Origin: Neurospora intermedia | Taxonomy: Eukaryota; Ascomycota; Sordariomycetes; Sordariales; Sordariaceae | DNA length: 64,000 bases | Reading direction: 5' to 3' | Assembly: GCA_037102815.1 (NCBI GenBank) | Contig: BTPP01000002.1 | Coordinates: 2,232,001 to 2,296,000 of the forward strand | Shown: piece by piece, positions 23,460 through 34,078 of the stretch | Numbering within the stretch: position 1 is the first letter of the stretch | Layout: each line of letters opens with the position of its first letter | Translations under genes and position numbers: made by a program | Notes under the pieces: generated by a model | What the model was told of the DNA's origin: nothing | Seen by the model: only the letters and a program-made list of their open reading frames with translations | Database searches by the model: none

Positions 23460-25110
23460 TATTAAATAAAGAATTCCCCTACTAGTACTAATGAAACTAC
23501 TATTTATCTCTTCTAATTACAATAATAAAATCGGCGCGTTTAATATACTATAAAACTATACTATAAAACTAGGATTTATAATTGTATCGGCAACTAATAT
23601 AAAGAGTAAAAAGAGAGGGGAGGAGGGAATTATTATACAAATAAACTATTACTATATATATAGCGGGATTTATAAAGCGGCCGGGTATAATATTCGAAAT
23701 ACTATATTGAAATATATCGATTACCTATATTAAATAAAAATCGTATTGAAAAAGAAGTAGGGTAATTAATAATTCGCTAAAGAAATTAAGAATACCTATA
23801 ATTATAACTTTAATATCGATAACCTCGCTAGTAACATTATCTACCGTTAATAGATTCGTCGAAACTATAAGGATATTATTAATGCTACTATCGAAAGGTT
23901 GTTTAGTTTCGCTAGAATAAACGTACGTTAAATCGCTTATTATTTAAATGATACTCTCAAGGATAAGAATAAAAATAATATAATCCCCTTTAATATTACG
24001 AATAACCGGCTAGTAGTAGAATTGTATAATCTTCGAATCCCTATTACTACCTAAGAAGTTTAGAATATTCAATAATATATTCGCCGGGTAAAGTATAGTC
24101 CCTATACTTCAATAAAGATACTTATCGATATACTAGAGTAATATAAGAACTTCTATAATATTAAATACTTTATTAATTATAATCCTCTATTTCCTAACTA
24201 GTAGAGGGTTAATCGAATATTTTAAACTTTCGACTAATATATTAAAATATAAAAGAAAAATCCCTATATACTACTAATAGATAATACGTATAAAGTAAGT
24301 AATTTTATACCCTTATATAGGAAACCGACTTTTTTTTATAAAATTAATTTCTTTGAAAAAAGTCGGTTTCTTTTAAAGAAATCAATTTTATAAAAAAAAG
24401 TCGGTTTCCTACTATAATACAATTAACTAATTATATTACACAAGTAAACCGTTTCAACCTCCCCCTCCTTAACGTTATTAATATTGATACGCTTAATTAT
24501 AATTTCAATATAGTATACAGTCTCTCAAGTAGAAAAAGATAAAAAGACTTCCAATAGTAGTTCAATTATTTAAAGAAGCTTTAAGAGGATTATAAGATTC
24601 CTAACCCTACAATACTTATTACCGATTTTAATAGAGGATTCAAGAAGGCCGCTATTGCCACTTACCTAAACGTACCGTACTAACTCTATATATAGTATAT
24701 TATAAAGAATATAAACTACTATATTAAAAAGAAGTAAATTTAATTAAATAGTACCGAACTAGCTCCGACTACTAATATACTAAATCCCCTACCAACTACC
24801 CGGGATTTAAATAACTATAGCCCTAACCCCCTATTTCATATTACTCCAATTAATAATAACGGTAATAATATTAATATTAACGAATATATCGATAATAACC
24901 TAAAGGAAGAGGATCCGAAAGAGGCCGATAATACTATTGCCGCTAACCGCCTTACTTAATAATACAATAATAGCTAAGGAACTCGTAAAGCAGTTAATGA
25001 ACTATTAATTAAAGCTATCGCTCTATAGTATTATAATATACCAATCTTTAATCCGACTCGTCGATTTTATTAAAATATATACAAGGAATTTCAAACTGGG
25101 TAGAAGTAAA
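23460..25110 (+). pseudogene. RIP-inactivated MULE transposase (element 1)
   Basis: Many in-frame stops interrupt this relic; the outer limits are approximate. Upstream it reads RRNYKDIINATIERLFSFAR. The catalytic core starts with DNTYK (24280-24294), equivalent to the D-C-T-Y-K motif of MULE transposases. It is followed, after a 149-nt interruption (24295-24443), by VNRFNLPLLNV. The second acidic residue lies in ILITDFNRGFKKA (Asp at 24624). The expected Trp of the W-x-I-I-K-N motif is now TAG at 24693. The spacing from the Val codon after DNTYK to the second Asp is 180 nt, identical to that in element 2 once the 149 nt are skipped. Non-functional. Confidence 0.85.
24318..24411. repeat. 37-bp foldback inside the transposase relic
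   Basis: Arms 24318-24354 and 24375-24411 are inverted copies with one G/A mismatch around a 20-nt loop. The loop itself carries another copy of AGTCGGTTTC. The foldback lies in the 149-nt segment (24295-24443) that splits the catalytic core. That segment starts GTAAGT, has CTAA branch-like strings near its 3' end and ends CAA where CAG would be expected, so it may be a RIP-damaged intron. Confidence 0.85.
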
Positions 25111-27010
25111 TAGTATATACTAATAATAAGGACTATTTTAAATAAGTATAGTATTTACTATACTACGAATTTAAAAAATAGATTCGTAAATCAATATATT
25201 ATATTACCCCTATTCTCTCTATAATAAATTATATCCTTTTTTCGCCTACCGTCTTTATTCATTCAATTAATAACCTCTTATTACAATTCTACTAACTTAC
25301 TTTTATAAATATTATTTACTATAGATTAACGAATATAGTAACTATACAATATCGAGGCTTAGAAATTATAATATCCGGGTAAATAATAGAATCGAATCTT
25401 TATACAAAACTATTAAACACTTACTCAAAAATCAACTCTCCTCTCTAAACCAATTATACGAACACATACAAACTTTATACTACTTTCAATAAGAGAGATT
25501 CGAATTAAGATTTACAGAAATAAAATAATCTTACCTTTATAAATATAAAAGAGTAGGGATATTCGACGATTTAATACTAAAAGTATATAAAGTACAATCT
25601 TTATTATTATCCTTATATATAGAGCTAGTCTCTTTTACCCTCTTTTACCCTTATATAGAAGTCTAATTAACTAACCTCCTTTTTTTTTATTATAAATAGC
25701 GCTATATACCTTCAAACTTCTATAGTATTAATACTACTACGTATATAACAACTAGCTTAAAGATCTATAATAAGACTTAAAAGCCACTTACAAAAAGGCA
25801 TTTACAATCTAATACAACTTACTATATAAGTACTTCATTTTAAAATTATTATAAATAAATCCCCTATTAGTACTAATAATAAAGGATATAGATATATACT
25901 AATAATTAAGGTCAAACGGGGGTAGTAGGTTAATTGAGGCTAAATAACGCACTTATACTATCCAAAACCCTACTACTTTACCTAATTACTAACGTTAAAC
26001 GGCTATTTCCGACCTAAACTTTACTAATTATATATATAAAATATTAGAACGTAACTTTATAAACCCGGAAACTTACAAACTACGCGAATTTAAGGGTAAT
26101 TACGGCCTTACCCAACCCGCCCAACCCACTAACCGTAATTAATATAATAACGGCCATATTTTATCTTACAATGAACTACCCCGCCGGGCAATATAATAAA
26201 ATACCCAAAGGGGAAGGAGGGTACTAATTTACTAACGTTAATTTCGTACTAAAGGGACTTAATAACCAACTCTTACTCAAAACAATATAAATTACATTGC
26301 CCAAAGTATTATAATTTAAATACTAGCGCCAATCGTACTAACGCCAATCGTACTAACGCCCCCTCCTCTAACACCCCCGTAAGCAATTCCAATTCCTTTA
26401 CCCTCGCCTTTTTACCCTCTAACTCCCTTATAGCGAACTCTAATACCCCCCCCCCTCCCCCTATCCTTAAATTTAATAATAACTATTAATTTAGTAATAA
26501 CCGTTACTAGGCTATATATTAGCTCCTACCAACTTAAATCAACTCAATTATAAATTGCTAATTCCTATTAAATAACCGCTACTAATAAACTAGACCCTCC
26601 CTCCCCCTTCTAACCAATAACAAAGGAGCTTATAAAATTAAATTATACTAGTAATACAATATAATCCAATACCAATCGCTATAGGACCCCCTCAAATACC
26701 TCATACTTACTCACAGGGATATAATATAGGGGCTTTCCAATACTCTAACCAACACTTATATAGTAGGTATTAAAATTAGAGTAGGTACGTACATTTTAAG
26801 CACTAGCACTCTAAGTAGTAAATATAGCAATAAAGCTAGCAAAGAGGACAGTAATATCACTAGCAACTACAATATCAATTGCCTTAGTAGTAGATAACTG
26901 GAATAATTAACTAGATTAGCGACTTCTAAATACCCTTACGTAAAAAAGAACAGCGTAAAGACGTAAATCTGGCGATGCGCGGGCATCGATTACGTGGCCT
27001 CAATTGTATA
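25111..27010. other. AT-rich 3' part of element 1
   Basis: No coding relic is recognisable here. It contains a 15-bp tandem unit (CGCCAATCGTACTAA, about 2.3 copies around 26328-26363) and a C-rich stretch at about 26440-26462. The rest looks like RIP-mutated transposon DNA. Confidence 0.6.
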
Positions 27011-27116
27011 TGTATATACTGGCTGGGCGGCTAGGCGGCTGGCTGGGCTTACTCAGCGGTAAATATGGGGGGGTCTAGCTGGGCACGGAAATGGGTCTAT
27101 GTGGCCATGGATTTCG
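27011..27116 (-). repeat. Right terminal inverted repeat of element 1
   Basis: It is the reverse complement of 22902-23007 with four transitions. It ends at TTTCG, followed directly by the second copy of the duplication ATCCACTGT. Confidence 0.93.
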
Positions 27117-27125
27117 ATCCACTGT
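27117..27125 (+). repeat. Target-site duplication, right copy (element 1)
   Basis: ATCCACTGT is identical to 22893-22901. Confidence 0.93.
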
Positions 27126-28637
27126 GGTGGGTACCCCGACGCTCGGACTCCCCACCGTCGCTGGGCGCAAGATGAGTGGTCGCCCCACAGCAAGCGGACG
27201 ACGGGGCCCACCCAACTTCCCTGTAACGACCCGTTACCTAAGCATCGGCCCACAGTACGTACCTCCTTAGCTTTGCTGCATTATCCACAACGGTGACGTC
27301 GATCTGGATTTTCGAACAGAAGCGCAACGGCTTGAAACCACCATTGACTCTGCAATTGCATGTCTATATATATCGCGACGCGAGCCCTCAACCTTCACAT
27401 AACTGTTCTAACAAAACCCATCCCAAACACTAACGTCTCGACAACTTTGTCGGGTGTCTTGTGTTTCTTGTGCGCTTACATAGGAAACCCTTGGACATCA
27501 CTCGGCTGCATTGTCCAGCCATCCGAGCCAGGAATAAGTTGAGCCTTCGAGATATTGCTCAAACCGGGAACGTATGTGGATGCACGGCTCAGCACTTCAA
27601 ACATATTTGGAATTCATCCCATCCCAGTGCTTGAGGGTTGGGCATCAGGATGGTAACACAACTGAAGCAGCTACCTCCAGTCCCGTCATCACAGATGCTG
27701 GGAAGTATCGTTGTACCTGGACCAGGAAGGACAGGACACGAACCGAGCCGAGATGGAAAGAGCTACCAAATCGGCAGGCACGCAGTCTTATTAGTTGACC
27801 AGATGGAAGGGGAAGTTGAATAGGATACAGCAACCAAATAGTATTGGCACGTATCGATCGTAACTTCCCTATTGTCCAGGCAACCAGTGGGTGGCGCCTT
27901 CTCATTGAACCGCGTTGACCACACACCACGACCAGAAAAAATCAGCCACCGGTCGAGTTGGGCGCCGACGTCGTTAATTCAAGAGTTCCAACGGAGTTGT
28001 GAGGCCAGCCTGTCAACATCGAACCAATTGTGGTTTTCGTCCCTACACCTCTCTTGACGTGCGGCGCTGGAAACATCTCATCGGGTGTTAGATGCGTGGT
28101 ACCCAAGCTTTGGCCGCACAGCATCGATTTCGATGCCGGCGTTGCGGAAACTATTTCACCTCGTGCTTACTTCTCCCCGACACTGTCACTGAAGAAGGAC
28201 AAACAAAGCTCACTTCCTGGTTTCGCTTAGGCTGCCCGCCAAAGCTGTCTTCTATCTGGACTACATCATTGTCTTCATTGTCCCGACTTCGAAACAAAGA
28301 AATTCCAACTCCCAATCCGGGCGGGACAGGAGGACCCCTCTTCAAAGCCGACTGATCACAACTTGCTATCCAGAAACACTCCAGCTGTCTCCCAGCTCTG
28401 CGACCCGTCGAGCGCCGTCTTTCGACCATAGAAACCAACTGCAAGAGCACTTGACCTTCACATTTCCACTTTGGGTCGCATCAACACCCTTCGATTTTAC
28501 TCCATGATCTTCTCTTCACTTTTCACCGCATCCAGGTTTCGCATCTCATCAAAAAGTTCCGCAGAGCCTGCCGTTATCTGAGCTTTCCCCCATTATTCGT
28601 CCTTTTCTGTTCGGGTTCCCTTGTTCTTCCCCTCAAC
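27126..28637. other. Intergenic region between element 1 and the next gene
   Basis: Normal base composition returns immediately after the duplication. Before the insertion this DNA was adjacent to the SAP-gene 5' region, so it probably holds that gene's displaced upstream promoter as well as the promoter of the gene at 28638. The last 200 bp are pyrimidine-rich. No convincing ORF. Confidence 0.5.
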
Positions 28638-30045
28638 ATGAAAACCTCACCTCGAAAGTCAGAAGCCCGGCGTTATGCGCCTTACAAAACACGCGCAAGA
28701 AATATGCGACCTGCTACGATGGCTACCCCCAGCCCCACCATCACCGACGCCGACGGTGATGTCGACATGTTTCTGCTCGAAGCCCAGCTGGGCGTCGGCT
28801 CACCAAACTTCACCGAATACTATTTCACGCCGGAAGATGACAGCAGCGCAAAACTGGAGCTTCGTGGAGGTTATGTTGCTCGTGGAAGACAGACTACGCC
28901 TCGGAGGAACCCAACAAATCTGGTTTACCCCACCATCGAGGTGGCCATATCGCCCTCCACTAAAGGATCCGAGACTGATGAGGCAGATTTCAACGAGGGA
29001 AACGAGACCGAGGATGATTACGATGATGACAGCGCTGACGATGACGATCTGGATGACAACCAGGGCTATTATAACGGCCACACCCAAAAGTCCAGCATGC
29101 GCTTGACTCGTGAGACGTCCCGTAATCCCGCGTATAGCACCAACAGCAACTGGGACGAGTATGTAGAGGTCCCTCTCCACCTCCAAGATTATGCCAAGGT
29201 CATACAGCGTGTATCGGGCTATGAGGACTGGAATGAGGAGCAACGCCATCTTCACAAACTTATCTTTTTGAGAGGTCTTCACCCCGTGATGCCAGCCTCA
29301 TGGCGATGGAGCTACAAGATGTGGGGCATCGCAGAGGACAACCTCACTCATGTCTTCGCGCCAGAGGACAGCAGGAAGGAGGTAATTATCAAGGCCTATG
29401 GGAATGAGCTTGCTGGTACGTATATTACCAAACCTCCACATTTGTCTTTAAATAGTTTATGTTGACTGTCCTTTTCTTCTAGCCTGTAAAGCACTCGAAG
29501 CAGTGTTCCTTTGCACCCAGCACATCTTGGACTTTGAAAGGCTTGGTCAGCGCGAACTTATGGGGCCATATACCGCAAAAACCATCAGCCGCTATTGGAA
29601 ATGGGCTTTGAAAGATGCAGGGTTGGACAAGTGCAAGTTTCCTCCACTGCTTCTGGTGCTGGAGTACGAATACTCCCGCAGAAAAGACTTCGCCCATGAG
29701 GTTTCCGATAGCGTGAGGAAGCGGGTTGAGGACGTTGCCCTGAGTTGGCGTGAGGTGCTCATGGACGATGAGACTGGGGAGTATGTTGCGGAACCGCCTA
29801 CCATCTTTGTTTTCACCGTGGTTCAACACACCCTTGTGCTGTCCACTTACGATGCTGAATCGCCAGAACGAGGCGTTGTGCAGATTGAGGAAGTCAAGTT
29901 CAACGCAAGAGGGCTTTGGCTGTGGAACTCACTGACCGTCGCTATCGCCGTTCACATGGCTCGGGATACATTGATGAGGGCACGGAAATATGGATTCATT
30001 GGTGAAGCTCGACGCCACAGAAGCAAGAAGGATCCTGATTTCTGA
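28638..30045 (+). CDS. Hypothetical protein, no recognised family
   Basis: Exons are 28638-29415 and 29483-30045, with a 67-nt intron (GTACGT...TTCTAG) that keeps frame; the product is 446 aa. A later ATG (residue 23, MRPATMATPS) is an alternative start. The N-terminal third is polar, with an acidic run (EDDYDDDSADDDDLDDN) that suggests a disordered, perhaps nuclear segment. The rest is mixed alpha/beta with many aromatic residues (SWRWSYKMWGI, YWKWALKDAGLD). The C-terminus is basic (RRHRSKKDPDF). I recognise no catalytic motif, signal peptide or membrane segment. The clean intron, long open frames and good codon use argue that it is real, possibly a lineage-restricted protein. Confidence 0.75.
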
Positions 30046-33000
30046 AACGCCGGGCTGGGAAACTCGTGGTTTCACGTTGGTGATATGGCATCCAAGGTTT
30101 CCGCAATTTCAGTTCTTCATATCTTCTTTCATGGACATCTCTTTGTAACGGAGGGATCTAATATGCTTGCTTCGAAGATACCCTGCTAACGGTTGTTGCT
30201 GTTCTGTCACACCCAGAATCTCTCTTCTTGCAAATACCTACTTTGTGCTTTCGTGAATTTACAAGCAATTCGTCGGATTACTACTCACCAAAACCTGGTC
30301 ATAAGTCTATATTGCCGAGGAAGGTGGCCTTTCGGTAATTCTATCAACTGATGGTTGGCTGGGGACATGTGGTTGGGCATTGTCTTGAGGCTTATTGCCA
30401 ATGTATCCCTTTATGTTCCCTTCGATGGGTTCCTCGTCCAACAAGATTTGTTGAGGTACAACAATTGCCCCACAACTCTCCAAACGATGATTGTTGTTGA
30501 TTTGGAAAGCTTTATTCAACTCGGAAATTTACAGGAAGTTACGAACCAAGTGAGGGTTTGAACTTAGGATGGGTCTTCTAAAGTCTGAACATCGATGTCC
30601 CACAAAGCACATGTAAACATATACTGGTTCAACATAAGTACTTGCTTGAGCATGACACTGTCTATGCTGCAGATTTCCTCCGTGATTCCAAAACCCTCAT
30701 CCTGGATGCATACTAGATAGTGCACCTTGACGGTTTTTTTTTTCTTACAGGATTGCAAAATTGGACCACGAGACGTCAACAAATACGAAGCCAATCACTG
30801 CAATGCTGATTATGCGCCGTACTCCTAATCCCATTGGGAAAGTTGCCGGTTGGTTGAGGGCCTTGATCACCGAGCCGAGGTGTTTTTCAAAACTTCGAAG
30901 GGTACCAAGGAACATCGCTGATGAAAAGCTCCGATATCGAAAAAGGCTCATTTGTAGGTACTAGTGTAGTGTGAATAACGAACCGAATCATACTGAATAG
31001 TGGGCCGGAGGGCCTTTGTTTCTGGACTGGTTACCTAGTCAAGGAAGACAGAGTCATGACAGGGCGTCGAGCCTTTGTTAGGTAGTGTTCAAGTACGTAA
31101 CACTACACTAGTTATGTAGTGTATGTAGTTGCTGATCAACATCCATCAGATCTGGCCGAGCCAAGCAGGGCAGAAAATCCGCACGTGGATTTAAAGTGGT
31201 GTCTTTCTCCGTCAAATGTCAACGAAAAAGCTTCCGGTCTCCGGATATGGAACGTTCGAAAACAACCTAATCCACAGGGAGAGTGGAGTTCGGAGATGGT
31301 ACCAAGTGGATCAGCAGATAAACTGATCCGTGATGCGGGAATTGATAAAAATGCTTGGCATGTAATGCGGCTGTACACTACGGGTTTGATGGATCGATGG
31401 GGTGATTGGGGGGTCCACAGAAGTCCCCCCATCATGGAATGATCTTCCTTTTCCTTCTTTTTCTTTTTTCCTTTCGGGACTCTGGGGCTATCGCTATCAG
31501 ATCATCGGCTGCCGGGGGTGGATGAGGTGATCGGTGTGCACTAGTGTACAGTGGGCTCCTAAAAAGAGCTAAAGTAAGTATCGGTCAGAGCTTTTGATCA
31601 ACCACTTTGTCCGGGTCCGGTTGGTGATTGATGGGCTGGTTGCTCAGGGGGTGGGTAAAAATAGACTTCTCTTTTCTTTACACTACATACACTAGAACTA
31701 GACTTGGGTTGTAAGGATATCTGCGGTTGGGTGAATGAGCGTGTGAGGAATGGCTGCAAGGTCGACTGAAAGCTGTATGGTACCTAGTGACAATGCTAAC
31801 CCCAGTGAGCTTTGAAGGAAGACTATCAAACATTTCGCAGCCCGATGAAGATGAGTGACGACGAGCCCGTGACCCGGAGACAAAACTCCTTGCGATCACA
31901 GGAACCAACGGCACTGCTGTTTACAAAATGTTGCCTAACCACCTTGAACTATCGTGGACTGTCGTGGAGTGTCCCGAACTTGGCAAGATTGTAGTGTACG
32001 AGCGGGATGAGATGGATGGCGTCCTGGATGTACGAATATGCACGATGGGCCGATCAGAGGAGTGCCAAGGTTGTCTGATTGAGGCGATAAAGACAGGAAT
32101 CTTTCCATTAATCCAACCGCCGAGCCCGACATTAATTAGTACGCAGCACCGCGACCGGCTGCATCGTACTGACTCTGATTTCGCGATCCATAGCATAAGT
32201 AAATGTCCGTGATGGAGCAGGCTCAAATGGAAAGATATGTTGTGTTTGACGTAGGCGATTGCGTAAGGACGTGTCCCATGACCTGCGAATGGCGTTCGGA
32301 AAATGGTTTCTATAAATGTGGTGGTCCGTATCTGGTAATTTCAAGTAAAGCGGACTATACTAATTCTTGAATCAAGTTACTCCTTCGTCGTGCCTGTACC
32401 TTTTGGTTTACTCCACTAGTTTGAATTTATGCTAGAGGTAACTGGTTGGTTCAAAATATGTAATTCTGGCGGGCCAAATTTCCAGGTGACCTCTTCCAGA
32501 CCTCTTGAGGTCCGGGATGGATTTTCGGAAATGATGGTCGGTGTTTTTTTTTGGGTGCTGTTCCGACGATGATATAATGTACCTTCTATCATAGCAACCA
32601 AGACCATGTCCGAATCCATAGTTTCAGGTCGTGAGACACGTCCTGCTGAGCCTGACGGGATGGAAAGAAACACCAATGTAGAACTAGACGAAATAGTGTG
32701 CTTGTAGGAAAGCGAGACTTGACGGCGGCGCATTGCGTCAAAATGTACACTTACGTTTACAGAGTACACATGTAAAATTGGTCGGCTTACTGACCCGTCG
32801 GCACTGCGTTCCCGTACCCAATGCACGCATAAGGAACCCCGGTCATTCTCATCTAAGCCCTGTCTGCTGACATTGCGCGGTCTATGATTGGACATATCTG
32901 GGTACCTTGTGGGTCACTTATTCCCTTGCAGCATCTGGCTCCCCAAGTCGACCAGTGACACTGGACCCGAGAAAGGACCTTTTTCATCCTGTAGCCAGCC

Positions 33001-34078
33001 CAATTCCACGTCCCATGATCTCAAATCAGGTCTCCCGAACAAAAACGGGTTTGATTTTTGTTGTGCCAAATCCTCTCTGTGTCGTACCGTAAAATCAAAC
33101 CGCTTTGTTCTCTTGTGGCCCTCCTCTAGGCTAAGACACCGTCGAACCTTCCTCCCTTCCAGACGTGTTTGTCCTTGGCAACGACTACTTAGCAGATGAA
33201 CCCCTGGGTAAAGCCCTCCTGCGTACGGTATCCAACCGTCTCTCAGCCCTTTGGTCGCCAGGATTATCCGTAGATCAGATAACAGATCTGTGGAGCAGTG
33301 GAGTAGTAATCAGAAGCACAACAGAGACTCTTGAGGCAAAGGGGGAAGGATATGCAGACATTCGTCTGTCCACTCACCTAGAAGACGCAAAAAGACAGAA
33401 AGACGACAGAAAACCTCAAGACCAGCCCTTGGCCCAGACCCGCCCTCTTTTTTGCTTTGCCTTTTCCGTCCATCAACCCTTTTGCTCCATCTCCCCATCT
33501 GCCGCCTCGGATCCCAACCGACTTCGCCATCCTCGTGCACTCTACCGGAGTACACAACCGTCCAGGTCTTGCCACCAACGCGAACCCGCTCGTACCACAA
33601 CCTGGCGCCCTGTCCAAGCCTTTTCTTCCCGCATAACCAACTTCTGATTTAGCGGCACCCTGCTGCGGTCTGTAGTACTCGCTTCCTCTGGCCATTTGAC
33701 CCCATCAGTCGCCTGTTTCGGACACCCAACACGTGCTGTTCTCCTGGTACCGGCGCTCTGTGTTGGCCCCGGATCCCGCCTGGTCCCCAGCGCATATTGC
33801 CCAGAAGTTGGGGTGGCTTACTTGCCATCCAAGTACAACTCCAACGATCGATCTCGGCATGTGTTTGACCGCCGACCTCGATACCGTTTCCGCCTCTTGA
33901 CGATCACGGAGCGATATTGAAGCCAGCCTGCGCAACCTCGAGACTCCCGGCGCCGTACAACATCCACTTTGTTTTTCAACAGGTTTCAAACACATTGTGT
34001 CCCTTGCCAAGACGGATCACTAGCCTTGAGCACACATATTGTTAGGTTGAGATCCATACGCAAACACATTGAGAAGGA
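30046..34078. other. 4-kb intergenic region upstream of the GATA factor
   Basis: No gene is recognisable. A 13-base string TAGTGTATGTAGT at about 31115-31130 recurs inverted at about 31681-31694, and a short hairpin (ACACTACA...TGTAGTGT) overlaps the left copy. The last kilobase (33000-34078) has pyrimidine-rich stretches that probably hold a long 5' leader of the GATA-factor gene. The ORFs present are short and without family resemblance. Confidence 0.45.

Larger units (their letters stand above)
22902..27116. mobile_element. RIP-mutated Mutator-like transposon, 4.2 kb (element 1)
   Basis: The element is 4215 bp. Its ends are a 106-bp inverted repeat beginning CGAAATCCATGG (22902-23007 and 27011-27116). 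The four mismatches in the repeat are all C in the left arm against T in the right arm. A 9-bp duplication flanks it. The interior from about 23080 to 26990 is strongly AT-rich and full of stop codons in all frames. It is poor in CA/TG dinucleotides but keeps many CG, the pattern expected of RIP (CpA to TpA) rather than CpG decay. A MULE transposase core can be followed on the plus strand. The element sits in the 5' region of the SAP-domain gene. Confidence 0.92.
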
